Shown: positions 1 to 8,641 of the stretch, in pieces
How the letters are laid out: every line of letters begins with the position of its first letter
How positions within the stretch are numbered: the first letter of the stretch is position 1
Origin: Streptomyces sp. SKN60
GTDB taxonomy: Bacteria; Actinomycetota; Actinomycetes; Streptomycetales; Streptomycetaceae
Direction of reading: 5' to 3'
Assembly: GCF_026236535.1 (NCBI RefSeq)
Contig: NZ_JAHTMW010000013.1
Coordinates: forward strand, 204,934 to 268,933
DNA length: 64,000 nt
Translations under genes and position numbers: made by a program
Notes under the pieces: generated by a model
The model's database searches: none
What the model saw: only the letters and a program-made list of their open reading frames with translations
What the model was told of the DNA's origin: nothing

Positions 1-2432
1 TCGAGCAGCTCGGCCGGGTCCTCCTGGGCCTCCTGGTCCTCCTGGTCCTGCTGGTCCTGCTGGTCCTCCTGGTCCTCCTGGTCCTGCTGTGCTGGGTTCT
101 CGGGCCCCTCCGGGAAGACCTCCGCGATGTGCGCCACCAGCCACAGCGGGTTGGTCAGCCCGGCGTCGCGGTCGTCGGCCAGCAGGCCGGCCCGGGACGC
201 GGAGCCCTCGAACAGCGCCCCGAGGGTGCGGGGCCGCCAGGTGAGCCCGCCGTCGACGCCGAAGATCTCGGCGACCTCCGGGGTCACGAAGTGCTCCAGC
301 TCGGTCCGGGCGTCCTTGCCCGGGACGTATTCGGTCCGCTCGTGGTCGTCGGGCCGCAGCGCCGGGTACTCGCCTCGCAGGTCGCCCATGGCGCGGCTGG
401 CGTTGCTCAGCCAGGGCCCGAGGGCTTCGAGCAGCAGATCGTCGACCACGTCCTGGAGGGTCTCCCCCTTGACGTCGTCGGACCGCACCAGCCACGCCCG
501 CAGGGTGGTCGGCTCGTCGCGGTTGCGGAACACGTACGAGGTGAGGATGCCCTGGTAGCGCTGCCCGTTGCTGCTGTTGATGACGGTCGCGGTGGACACC
601 GTGCACTTGCTCGACCGGTAGACCGGGTGCAGCAGCTCGCCGAACGCGTCGAAGTTCCGTTTCTCGCGCTGGACCTTGGTGGCCTCGTCGATCTTGAGGA
701 CGCCGATCGGGCCGAAGACGTTGGAGGCGAGGAAGGTCGGTACGGGCCGGTCGGCGAAGAGCGCGCCCTGCATCACGGCGCCGTTCGTCTTCGGCGCCAG
801 CTCCACGGCCACGCCCTGCAGCAGCCGGTTGGGCAGCTGGACCGCGGAGTCCCGCTCGGTCAGCGACATCGAGGTGGAGGCGGCGGCGCCGGACGCGCCC
901 GGCTCCCAGGCGTTGCGGACCACGCGGACCGCGCGGGCGGCGGTGAGCATGGCGAGGGCGCGCTCCCGCCAGAACTCGCGGATCTCGTCCTTCGCCACCG
1001 GTCCGCCCAGGGCGGTGTAGTGGGGCCGGTACAGGGCGGCGAGCAGGCGCTCCAGGCCCTCGGCCTTCCAGTTGGAGAGGATCAGCAGGATGAAGGCGAT
1101 GCTGTCCCAGTGTTCCGGTTCGCCCGCCCACTGCCTGAGGAGAAGCTGCGCCCACTGCTCGGGAGGGAAGTAGCGGCCCGAGTCGTCGGGGCGCTGAACG
1201 CGCGCGTGCCGCCTGGCCTCCCCCGGCAGCACCGGTTCGGGCCCGCGGACGAGCAGCTGGAACCCGACGGCGAGCCGTACCCACTGACAGACCTGGTTGA
1301 CGCTGTCCAGGTGGTACTCCTGGAGTTCGCCGACGGCGACGAGCGAGGTCGCCTCGGAGACGGCGAGGAGATCCTCGCGGCGGGCGTTGTCGACCCGGTA
1401 CTCGATCTGCAGGGTCTGCAGGTAGCCCAGGACGTCGGCCACGATCTGGTAGTCGTTCTCCGCCATGTGCCGCCGCAGGGAGACGTTCAGCAGCGCGGAC
1501 GACAGCCACTGCAGCCGGATCTGCCGGCCCTCCGCGGCCGTCCCTCCCCGGGCGTACGTGCGCGTGTCGCGGGCCGTGACGTGCCGGACCTCCTTCGCCC
1601 GCTCGTGCAGCGGCGCGTAGACGTCACTGGGGACGGAGGTTCCGGCGAGATGGTCCCTGAGCCGCCGCAGATCGTCTTTGAGCAGAGCTCCGAACCGATC
1701 GGCCGCCGTCGGCGCGTTCCGGCGGAGCATCTCCATCACGTGCTCGCCGAAGGCGTCGATCAGGTCCTCGGCGGGCGTCTCGTCGGCCCCGCCGTCCCGC
1801 CACTCGGCGAGGAGCTGCTCCCAGTTGACGTTCCGGTGGTGCTCCCGGAGCGCCGATCCCTCGGTCTCGCCGTCGTCGGAGTCGTCATCGGCGGCGGTGC
1901 GCCGCCAGGCGGACGCCGAGCCGGCCTGGCGCGGCACGGGCGCGGGCGCGGAGGTCTGGACGGGTGCGGAGGTCTGGGTGGTGGTCTGCGCGGGCGCCTG
2001 GGCGGCACTCTCATCCGGGGAGGGCTCGGGGGCCGAGGCCGGAGAGGGCGTCGGCGGGGTGGGCTCCGGCGGCTCCGGTGCCGGGAGGTCGAGCTGGGCC
2101 AGGTGCTCCTTGCACTTCGCGATCGACCCGGCGAACTGCGGCTGGTCGCGGAAGCCGTACAGCTTGATCGCTATGTCGAGGAGTCCTCGCGCCCGGTCCG
2201 GGTCCACCCTCATGTAGTGGTCCACGGCCACGGTGCGCGCCGTATTGGCGATCTTGAAGGCCGGTCCGACCATGTTGCCGCCGGCGAGCTCCTGCTCCGC
2301 CTCCGTCATGACTTCGCGCGACCTGGCGAACCGCGGTTCGAGCCACGGTTCGGCGGCCAGGGCATCGCCCATGGCCTCGTCGACGGTCGTTAAACAGTGC
2401 TCGAATTCGTCCCGCGAGATGTATGGCGCCAT
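1..2432 (-). CDS. Large hypothetical protein, C-terminus beyond window
   Basis: An open frame of 810 codons runs on the minus strand from an ATG at 2432 to the window edge without a stop. I checked the frame at several points (near 1300, 1050, 570 and 130). An AAAGGG ribosome site lies 8 bases before this ATG; an in-frame ATG at 2438 is too close to it. The N-terminal ~110 residues look helical, then comes a Pro/Thr/Ala/Ser-rich linker, then a long globular part. Near the edge it becomes Gln/Asp/Glu rich, with a QDQED-type repeat coded by reiterated CAGGACCAG/GAG units at about 20-95. I do not recognise the family. It follows the NUDIX gene by about 140 bases in the same direction, so they may be co-transcribed. 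The plus-strand frame over the same DNA is a shadow. Confidence 0.75.
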   Translation of the reverse strand, partial: MAPYISRDEFEHCLTTVDEAMGDALAAEPWLEPRFARSREVMTEAEQELAGGNMVGPAFKIANTARTVAVDHYMRVDPDRARGLLDIAIKLYGFRDQPQFAGSIAKCKEHLAQLDLPAPEPPEPTPPTPSPASAPEPSPDESAAQAPAQTTTQTSAPVQTSAPAPVPRQAGSASAWRRTAADDDSDDGETEGSALREHHRNVNWEQLLAEWRDGGADETPAEDLIDAFGEHVMEMLRRNAPTAADRFGALLKDDLRRLRDHLAGTSVPSDVYAPLHERAKEVRHVTARDTRTYARGGTAAEGRQIRLQWLSSALLNVSLRRHMAENDYQIVADVLGYLQTLQIEYRVDNARREDLLAVSEATSLVAVGELQEYHLDSVNQVCQWVRLAVGFQLLVRGPEPVLPGEARRHARVQRPDDSGRYFPPEQWAQLLLRQWAGEPEHWDSIAFILLILSNWKAEGLERLLAALYRPHYTALGGPVAKDEIREFWRERALAMLTAARAVRVVRNAWEPGASGAAASTSMSLTERDSAVQLPNRLLQGVAVELAPKTNGAVMQGALFADRPVPTFLASNVFGPIGVLKIDEATKVQREKRNFDAFGELLHPVYRSSKCTVSTATVINSSNGQRYQGILTSYVFRNRDEPTTLRAWLVRSDDVKGETLQDVVDDLLLEALGPWLSNASRAMGDLRGEYPALRPDDHERTEYVPGKDARTELEHFVTPEVAEIFGVDGGLTWRPRTLGALFEGSASRAGLLADDRDAGLTNPLWLVAHIAEVFPEGPENPAQQDQEDQEDQQDQQDQEDQEAQEDPAELL

Positions 2433-2572
2433 TGCCATGCCCTTTCGTACCGCTTGCGCGCAGAGGGTCGTTCGGCATGGATCTATCGCAGATCATCGGC
2501 GGTACGGGAGGGGCCATTGCGCCACGCGCGCGTGAGCGGACGCGGCGGGCCTCGGGTCGCCTGCGGGACGGG

Positions 2573-3334
2573 TCAGGACGCCGGGGTGAGGTCCTCGCGG
2601 AACCGCTTGTCACCTGCGAGGAAGGCCGACTGCGGCAGGACGACATGGGTCTGCGCCCGGCCGCGGGCGATCTCGCCGCGGTTCACGCCGATCACCATCT
2701 GCTCGTCGGAGTCGGCCGCCAGTTCGAGCAGCGCGTCGCGCAGCCGGACCGCCTCCGGCTTGTCCGGAACCAGGTCGTAGACGTCGAAGAAACGGATCTG
2801 CCGGTAGTTCTCCCCCGGCACCTTCAGCGGCCCGTCGATGACGCGGCGGGCTGACCGGAAACCGACCTCCCGGGCGAGCGGAATGAGTTCTTCATGGCCC
2901 ACTTCGCCGAGTTCCTCGACGAGTTCGCGCCGCAGACAGTCGGTCGCGGTCTCCCGGTCGGTCTCCTTGGACAGCCAGCGGGCGAAGCCCAGGACGCGCA
3001 GCGCGCCGAGGAAGCCGCGCAGGTCGTGCCTCATCACCTCGCGGTTGCGGCCCTCGGGCTCGAAGCCGAGCTGTTCCAGGGTCCGCTTGGCCGACTCCTG
3101 GTACTTCACGACGCCGCCGGGCGGGCCGAACGCGCCGGGCCGGTTGGCGGAGGCGAAGAGCACGAAGTGGTCCTCGTCGTACACGCGCAGCAGCACCGCC
3201 ACCGAGACCCGCGCCCGCCCGAACGGCGTGAACAGCACCCACAGCAGCGAGAGATGCTTCCTGTTCGCCCACAACAGGCGCCCCACGCCCGTCAGCAGGG
3301 CCACGACGATGCCGCCAACGATCTTCTCGACCAC
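2573..3334 (-). CDS. Membrane-anchored NUDIX-fold protein (SMODS-associated NUDIX type)
   Basis: 253 residues from a GTG at 3334, preceded by a strong GGAGGGGG site. Residues ~4-37 are hydrophobic (KIVGGIVVALLTGVG, then LLWVLFTPFG) and could anchor the protein. A GPPGGVVKY segment near residue 70 is followed by a long insertion. The Nudix helix then reads ETATDCLRRELVEELGEVG, matching E-x7-RE-x2-EE-x-G, so the usual Gly before it is displaced by the insertion. This arrangement (GPPGG, DLRGF, CLRREL) resembles the SMODS-associated NUDIX family, which is linked to nucleotide-signalling defence systems. That family assignment is from memory and no cyclic-nucleotide synthase is visible in the window. 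It lies upstream of the large protein at the left edge. Confidence 0.65.
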   Translation of the reverse strand: MVEKIVGGIVVALLTGVGRLLWANRKHLSLLWVLFTPFGRARVSVAVLLRVYDEDHFVLFASANRPGAFGPPGGVVKYQESAKRTLEQLGFEPEGRNREVMRHDLRGFLGALRVLGFARWLSKETDRETATDCLRRELVEELGEVGHEELIPLAREVGFRSARRVIDGPLKVPGENYRQIRFFDVYDLVPDKPEAVRLRDALLELAADSDEQMVIGVNRGEIARGRAQTHVVLPQSAFLAGDKRFREDLTPAS

Positions 3335-3366
3335 GGGGCGCCCCCTCCGTCACACCACGACACGCC

Positions 3367-4602
3367 TCATTCCGGGTCCACCAATGTACGCGCGTCGGCG
3401 CCGACTTGGCGTGCCGATGCCAGCAGGTAGGGGACGTCGATCACGACCACGTTCTTCATGAAGAGCAGCCGGGCCTTCAGGCGCAGCGCGATCTGGTTGT
3501 GCAGCGGCTGTTCCCACCAGTGGCCGACGACGTATTCGGGGATGACGACGGAGACGACCGCGTCGCCGGTGCGCTGCGGGGCGTCGCGGATGTGGCGCAG
3601 GACCGGCTGGACGACGGAGCGGTATTGACGGCCTGGAGGGCGTAGAAGAGGACGTGCCAGTCGCCGAAGGTGGCGCGGCCGATCTGGGCGAGCACGGTGG
3701 AGGTCGGGGTGCCCGGCGCGAGCCCGAGTTCGGTCGGGTCCTCGGCGACGTGCACGTCGTAGACCATCGCGAGGGTGGTGATGCCGAAGAACATGGTCAC
3801 GGACAGTCCGCCCATGATCGCGAGGGTGGTGGCGGCGTTGCGGCTCTTGGGTTTCTCGAAGGCGGGCACGCCGTTGCTGATCGCCTCGACGCCGGTGAGC
3901 GCCGTGCAGCCGGAGGCGAAGGCGCGCAGGCCGAGCAGGACGAGCGCGAGGCCGGAGTACGCGGACACCGGGTGCACCGGCAGGTCGGCGGACTCGGCGC
4001 GGATGGGCGTGCCCGTCGCCATGCGGATCGCCGCGACCGCGAACATCAGATAGATCACGGCGACGAAGGCGTACGTGGGCAGGGCGAACCAGCGCCCGGA
4101 CTCGCGCACCCCGCGCAGGTTGAGCCAGGCGAGCAGCGCCACGAAGGCCACGGACAGCAGCGTGGCGTACCCGTCGAGCGCCGGCACCGCCGAGGTGATG
4201 GCGGCGACCCCGGAGAGCACGGACACGGCGACCGTCATCACGTAGTCGATGAGCAGCGCGCTCGCCGCGATCAGGGCGGGCGTGGTCCCCAGGTTCTCGG
4301 CGGAGACCACATAGGCCCCGCCGCCGCCCGGGTAGGCGTGGCAGGTCTGCCGGTAGGAGGCGACGACCACGAGCAGCAGGATGACGATGCCGACCGCCGC
4401 GTACCAGGCCAGATGGAGCACGGCGAGCCCGCCGAGCGCGAGGATCAGCAGGATCTCCTCGGTGGCCGTACGCGACGGAGGAGAGCGGGTCGCTGCAGAA
4501 GATCGGCAGGGCGATCCATTTCGGCAGAAGGGTCTCGCCGAGCCGTGCGCTGTCCAACGGACGTCCTACCAGCAGGCGTTTCGCCACGCTTCCAGCTCTC
4601 AT
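3367..4602 (-). pseudogene. Broken APC-family amino acid permease
   Basis: The N-terminus (LPIFCSDPLSSVAY) is in one frame. An extra G in GCGTACGGCCACC near 4470 shifts the reading; the expected continuation ATEEILLIL resumes in another frame and runs through membrane segments (WYAAVGIVILLLVVV, YVMTVAVSVLSGVAAI) to about 3630. The frame then changes back and gives a typical family C-terminal piece (VVSVVIPEYVVGHWWEQPLHNQ). The central-to-C-terminal part, some 200-250 residues, is missing: about 410 codons remain of an expected 600 or more. Two independent lesions (a 1-base insertion and an internal deletion) make a pseudogene more likely than a single sequencing error. It is divergent from the MerR gene at 4668. 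Confidence 0.75.
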
Positions 4603-4667
4603 AAGTGCTGAAGTTAGGACGAATCGGATGTAATGCGCGGAAGCCGCGCCCCGAGGAAGGACCCGAT

Positions 4668-5081
4668 GTGCTCAGCAGCCCCGTGCGCCCCATGAAGATC
4701 GGCGAGGTCGCCGCCCGGACGGAACTGTCCCTGCGCACCATCCGCCAGTACGAGGACAGCGGCCTGGTCGTCCCGTCCGCGTCCTCCGAGGGCGGCTTCC
4801 CGCTCTACACCGACGCCGACGTCGCCCGCCTGATGGTGATCCGCCGCATGAAGCCCCTCGGCTTCACCCTCGACGAGACCCGCGAACTCCTCGACGCCGT
4901 CGACCGCCTCACGGCCGACGCCCCCGCCACCCCCCACGAACTCGACCCCACCACCCGCGCCGCCCTCGTCGCCCGCGTCCGCAGCTACGAACACGCGGCC
5001 ACGGAACGCGTCGCCGAACTCCGCGCCCAACTGGCCCGAGCGGAGGAATTCGCGGGGTCGCTGCGGGCGCGGGTGCCGTAG
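4668..5081 (+). CDS. MerR-family transcriptional regulator
   Basis: 137 residues from a GTG at 4668 with GAGGAAGG seven bases upstream. The MKIGEVAARTELSLRTIRQYEDSGLV helix-turn-helix is classical MerR, here starting about 9 residues in. The wing contains GGFPLYTDADVARL, and a C-terminal dimerisation helix (RVAELRAQLARAEEFAG) follows. There is no obvious effector domain or metal-binding cysteine set, so this is a small MerR of unknown ligand. It is divergent from the permease pseudogene, with only 65 bases between the starts, so it probably regulated that gene and itself. The target may now be dead. Confidence 0.85.
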   Translation: MLSSPVRPMKIGEVAARTELSLRTIRQYEDSGLVVPSASSEGGFPLYTDADVARLMVIRRMKPLGFTLDETRELLDAVDRLTADAPATPHELDPTTRAALVARVRSYEHAATERVAELRAQLARAEEFAGSLRARVP

Positions 5082-5109
5082 GAGACGCCGGCAGGCGCCC
5101 GGGCGGGCT

Positions 5110-5973
5110 TCAGGCCGCCCTGGACTCCAGAGTGGCCGTCAGGTCCTGGAAGAAGCGGGCGACGGCCTGCGGGCTCGGCGGGGTTTCCGGGTTCCAGGGG
5201 GTGAGGTGGGCGGCCGGGGGGACGACGTGCGGAGGGGTCGCGTTGGCGCGGCTGTCGAAGAGGACCAGGTCGGGGGCGAGGTCCAGGGCGTGGTCCCAGT
5301 CGGTGGTCAACCAGTTCGCGCCCGGGCCCGGACCGGGGTCGAGGAGACGGACGCCCAGCTCGGCGAGGCGGGCCAGCTCCGGCCAGGCCTCGGGGCGGGC
5401 CAGGTGGACCTGGTCGGGGCCCGCGCCCGAGAGGGCGAGGACCCGCAGGGCGCCGCGGCCGGCGGCGGCCCGCAGCGCGGCCTCCGCGTCGGCCACCCGC
5501 GCCGTGGCAGAGCCCGCCACACCCAGCGAACCGGCCAGCTCACCGAACCGCGCCACGATCGCCGCCAGCGTCAGCTCGTTGCCGACGGACAGCGCGACCA
5601 GCGGCGCCCCCAGCCCCTCCGCGAGCGCCTCGTCGAGCGCGTACGGGCTCTTGCCGTCGTACGTCACGTCCGCCACCAGGTCGATCCCGCCGGGCCCGCA
5701 CAGCTCCCGTATCCGCGCCGCGGTCAGCGTCCGCCCCGGCCCCAGGTACGGCACCCCCGCCGCCGCGAGCCCGCCCGCCTTCACCGGGTCGAGGCGCTCC
5801 CCGTCGTGCCCGGAGCCGTAGACCGCGACGGGCCGCACCCCCAGGTCGAGCAGGGCGGCCCCGGCCCGTACGTACGCGAGGACCCGCTCCGGTCGGCGCG
5901 TGGCCGTCAGGCCCGTACCCCGGTCGTCCGTGAAACCCCATGCGCCCGTGCTCGTACCCGTCGCGTCCGACAT
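5110..5973 (-). CDS. FepB/TroA-like substrate-binding protein without signal peptide
   Basis: 287 residues from an ATG at 5973 with GGGAGG upstream. The fold signals are those of class III siderophore/metal binding proteins: RPERVLAYVRAGAALLDLGVRPVAVYG near the N-terminus, then GGIDLVADVTYDGKSP and LAPDLVLFDSRANATPP. The surprising point is that the N-terminus (MSDATGTSTGAWGF) has neither a hydrophobic signal peptide nor a lipobox, and there are no permease or ATPase genes beside it. It may be a cytoplasmic binding protein or an orphan. Its 3' end converges on the MerR gene with a 28-base gap. Confidence 0.65.
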   Translation of the reverse strand: MSDATGTSTGAWGFTDDRGTGLTATRRPERVLAYVRAGAALLDLGVRPVAVYGSGHDGERLDPVKAGGLAAAGVPYLGPGRTLTAARIRELCGPGGIDLVADVTYDGKSPYALDEALAEGLGAPLVALSVGNELTLAAIVARFGELAGSLGVAGSATARVADAEAALRAAAGRGALRVLALSGAGPDQVHLARPEAWPELARLAELGVRLLDPGPGPGANWLTTDWDHALDLAPDLVLFDSRANATPPHVVPPAAHLTPWNPETPPSPQAVARFFQDLTATLESRAA

Positions 5974-6192
5974 GCGGATGCTCCCTCCCCGGCCGGAAAT
6001 CTCCGTCCCCGACACCTTGGGGCGGTTCCCGGGCCCGCACAAGAGGGCCCTGGCGGGGCAGGACGGGGGTGGGGCGGAGGCGGGGCGGGGGCGGGACTTT
6101 GGTCCCGGGACCCCCTGCCGAAAGACCCCCAGGGTGGTGTTAACTGAACGGGTCGGGAGGAAGCAGTAGGAATCGCGTCTTCGGAGTCAGCC
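5974..6192. other. Divergent intergenic region with G-rich tract
   Basis: This region separates the binding-protein gene (minus) from the small membrane protein gene (plus). From about 6064 to 6095 the plus strand has repeated runs of three to five G separated by one or two bases, a candidate G-quadruplex. It is followed by a short GGGACTTTGGTCCC inverted repeat. I could not place promoters with confidence. Confidence 0.4.
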
Positions 6193-6435
6193 ATGACCTT
6201 GCCCGGCCAGTTCTCGGACCCCCGCGTCCTCACCCTCTTCGGCCTGCTCGCCGTCTCGGCGGCCGTATGGGTCGCCCTGGGGCTGCGCGCCCGCACCCGC
6301 CGCGAGCGCCCGCTCGCCCCGCTGGACCGCGTGTGGCACCCGCAGGAGACGATCCCGCTCACGCCGGCCGAGGAACGCGCCTTCGGACAGGTCGTCTCGC
6401 GCCTGTCGGTCGGCGCGGCGGGCCGGATCCGCTAG
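6193..6435 (+). CDS. Small single-span membrane protein
   Basis: 80 residues from an ATG at 6193, with CGGAG about 6 bases upstream. Residues ~11-31 (VLTLFGLLAVSAAVWVALGL) form one membrane span, followed by a basic RARTRRER stretch that should face the cytoplasm and a short soluble tail. I do not recognise the family. It ends 12 bases before the stop of the convergent TIGR03086-type gene. Confidence 0.6.
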   Translation: MTLPGQFSDPRVLTLFGLLAVSAAVWVALGLRARTRRERPLAPLDRVWHPQETIPLTPAEERAFGQVVSRLSVGAAGRIR

Positions 6436-6447
6436 GCGACCCGCGCG

Positions 6448-7071
6448 CTAGGAGGCCTTCGCCTCCGGGTCGCGACCCGTCAGCGCGAGCAGCCGCTCGA
6501 AGGGCGTCGGGCCCACGCCCGAACCGTCGCCGTCCCCCGGCTCCTGAAGCCGCGCCTCGGGGCCGAAGACCCCCATCTTCCGGGCCGTCGGCGCCATCCG
6601 CGCCACCTCCCCCGCCAGTTCGGCGACCACCGCCGCGTCCGGCTCGAAGGACCGGCCGGTCGCCCGGGCCAGGTCCCAGACGTGCACGGTCAGATCGAGC
6701 AGCACCATCGCCCCGACCGTCCGCGCGGGCATGTCCATGGCGCCGGTCGTGCCCTCCTCCGCGCCGGGCACGGCCCACGCGGCGACCAGCCGCCCGGTCT
6801 CCGTCTCGAAGCGTGCCCGCCAGTCCGGCTCCGCGAGCCGCGCCGGGTCGGGGCCGGCGAAGTCGGAGGGCTGCTTGGCGGCGAGCAGGGTGAAGTTCTC
6901 GACCACCCGGAAGAGGTGGTCGAGCAGCCCGCGCACGTCGTACTCGGCGCAGGGCGTGGGCGCGTCCAGATCCGCGTCGGCGGTGCCGCGCACCATGGGC
7001 ACGGCGTGCGCCGCGGCGATCCCGAGCAGTTCGGCGAGCGGGGGATTCCGGGTGCCGGCTTCGTACGTCAT
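6448..7071 (-). CDS. TIGR03086-type metal-binding protein (maleylpyruvate isomerase N-terminal fold)
   Basis: 207 residues from an ATG at 7071. The hallmark TPCAEYDVRGLLDHLFRVVENF lies near residue 40, and a second conserved stretch, LTVHVWDLARATG, near residue 125 carries the His used for metal binding in DinB/mycothiol-dependent isomerase folds. Streptomyces has many paralogues of unknown substrate; a mycothiol-linked transferase or isomerase role is possible. It is divergent from an AraC-type regulator, 71 bases away, which may control it. Confidence 0.8.
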   Translation of the reverse strand: MTYEAGTRNPPLAELLGIAAAHAVPMVRGTADADLDAPTPCAEYDVRGLLDHLFRVVENFTLLAAKQPSDFAGPDPARLAEPDWRARFETETGRLVAAWAVPGAEEGTTGAMDMPARTVGAMVLLDLTVHVWDLARATGRSFEPDAAVVAELAGEVARMAPTARKMGVFGPEARLQEPGDGDGSGVGPTPFERLLALTGRDPEAKAS

Positions 7072-7142
7072 GGGACCGACGCTAGGCGGCGAAAACCGGC
7101 TCTTCTTGAAGAAACGCGCCAGGCCGGAACCCGGCGCCTAGC

Positions 7143-8048
7143 ATGCGAAGAATGACGACCGCCTCCGGACCCGGACCAGGACCAGAGCAAGGGCAGGGGC
7201 CGGGGCCCCGGCGTGACACCCGGGGGATCGTCGACGCCGCCGAACTGCTGGCCCGGGTCCGCTTCCGGCGGCACATGCCGGCGCCCGAGCTCCGCCCGTA
7301 TCTGGAGCACTACTGGCTGATCGACTGGGACCTCACGGAGCCGTACGCCTCGCACGTCGTCCCGCACCCCTCCGTGAACGTGGTCTTCGAGCGCGACGCG
7401 CGGCCGACGGGGCCTTTGGACTCCGCCGTGGTGTCCGGCATCGGTCTGGAGCTCTTCACCAAGGAGCTGACCGGCACCGGCCGGGTCTGCGGCGTGCAGT
7501 TCCGGCCGGGCGGCTTCCGTCCGTTCGCGCCCGCGTGGCCGGTGTCGCACTGGACGGGCCGGATCGCGCCGCTGGCGGAGGCGTTCCCGGAAGCGGAGGA
7601 CGAGGGACCGGAGGACGAACCGGCCGCCCGGATCCTCTCCCCCGCCGGGGACCACGCGCGCGTGGCGGCGCTCGACGCGTTCCTGCTGGCGCATGGCCCG
7701 GTCCCCGACCCGGCGGCCGAGGAGGCGATGGCCCTGGTGGACCTGGTGCGTACGGACCGGGGCATGCGCCGGGTGTCCGCGCTCGCCCGGGCGGCCGGCC
7801 TCTCGCCGCGCTCGCTGCAGCGCCTCTTCGCCTCCCACGTGGGCGTCGGCCCGAAGTGGGTCATCCTCCGCTACCGCATCCACGAGGCCCTGGAGCGCGC
7901 CGAGTCCGGCGCCCCCGCCGAGACCCCGGACTGGGCCGGGCTCGCCGCCGACCTCGGCTACAGCGACCAGGCCCATCTCGTACGGGACTTCACGGCCACG
8001 GTCGGGGTGCCGCCGACCGCGTACGCGCGGGCGTTGTCAGCGGCCTGA
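7143..8048 (+). CDS. AraC-family transcriptional regulator
   Basis: About 300 residues. The N-terminal domain (FRRHMPAPELRPYLEHYWLIDWDL and NVVFERDARPTG) matches the DUF6597-type sensor domain found in many actinobacterial AraC proteins. The C-terminus carries the double helix-turn-helix (RRVSALARAAGLSPRSLQRLFASHVGVGPKWV, then WAGLAADLGYSDQAHLVRDFTATVGVPP). No clear ribosome site precedes the ATG at 7143 or the in-frame ATG at 7152, so the transcript may be leaderless. It is divergent from the TIGR03086-type gene. Confidence 0.85.
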   Translation: MRRMTTASGPGPGPEQGQGPGPRRDTRGIVDAAELLARVRFRRHMPAPELRPYLEHYWLIDWDLTEPYASHVVPHPSVNVVFERDARPTGPLDSAVVSGIGLELFTKELTGTGRVCGVQFRPGGFRPFAPAWPVSHWTGRIAPLAEAFPEAEDEGPEDEPAARILSPAGDHARVAALDAFLLAHGPVPDPAAEEAMALVDLVRTDRGMRRVSALARAAGLSPRSLQRLFASHVGVGPKWVILRYRIHEALERAESGAPAETPDWAGLAADLGYSDQAHLVRDFTATVGVPPTAYARALSAA

Positions 8049-8062
8049 CCTACGGTGTCGTC

Positions 8063-8641
8063 ATGGAGATCGGCGAGAGCGGCGAGAGCGGCGAGAGCGG
8101 CGAGAGCAGCACGGGCGTCCGGCTCGTCCCGTGGTCGGACGAGGACGGCGGGCTGCTCCGGGCGGTGAACGCACCGGAGTTGATGGGGCATCTGGGCGGC
8201 CCGGAGAGCGAGGAGCAGCTCGTCGTCCGCCAGCGGCGGTACGTGGAGCTGAGCGCCGCCGCCGACCGCCCCGGGTGCATGTTCCGGGTCGAGGTGCTTC
8301 CGGAGGGGCGGCCGGCCGGTTCGGTCGGCTTCTGGGAGTCGTCCTGGGAGGGCGAGCCGGTGTACGAGACGGGCTGGACCGTCCTGCCCGGGTTCCAGGG
8401 CCGGGGCGTGGCCACCGCCGCGACGCTCGCGGTGATCGAGCGCGCGCGGGCGGAGGGCCGGTTCCGGTCGCTGTTCGCCTTCCCGTCGACGGACAACGCG
8501 CCGTCGAACGCGGTGTGCCGCAAGGCGGGCTTCACCCTGCTCGGGGAACGGGACTACGAGTACCCGCCGGGCCACCCGCTACGGTGCAACGCCTGGCGCC
8601 TCGACCTGGAGCAGGGCCGGGTCCCTACGGCAGGGGCTTGA
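8063..8641 (+). CDS. GNAT-family N-acetyltransferase
   Basis: 192 residues from an ATG at 8063, 14 bases after the AraC stop, so probably co-transcribed with it. The acetyl-CoA binding loop appears as GFQGRGVATAATLAVIERAR, followed by the NAPSNAVCRKAGFTLLGE motif of RimJ/RimL-like acetyltransferases. The N-terminus is odd: a GGCGAGAGC unit repeated four times codes for GES tripeptides directly after the start. This is likely a slippage-prone, non-functional tail. The 3' end overlaps the convergent acetyltransferase by 17 bases. Confidence 0.85.
   Translation: MEIGESGESGESGESSTGVRLVPWSDEDGGLLRAVNAPELMGHLGGPESEEQLVVRQRRYVELSAAADRPGCMFRVEVLPEGRPAGSVGFWESSWEGEPVYETGWTVLPGFQGRGVATAATLAVIERARAEGRFRSLFAFPSTDNAPSNAVCRKAGFTLLGERDYEYPPGHPLRCNAWRLDLEQGRVPTAGA

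Noticed and set aside
1..110. Trinucleotide/nonanucleotide repeat as a regulatory repeat
   Set aside because: It is in frame within the large minus-strand gene and codes a Gln/Asp/Glu-rich tail.
129..2393. Long plus-strand open frame of 754 codons
   Set aside because: Its composition is that of an antisense shadow; the minus-strand frame over the same DNA is longer, has a ribosome site and ordinary protein composition.
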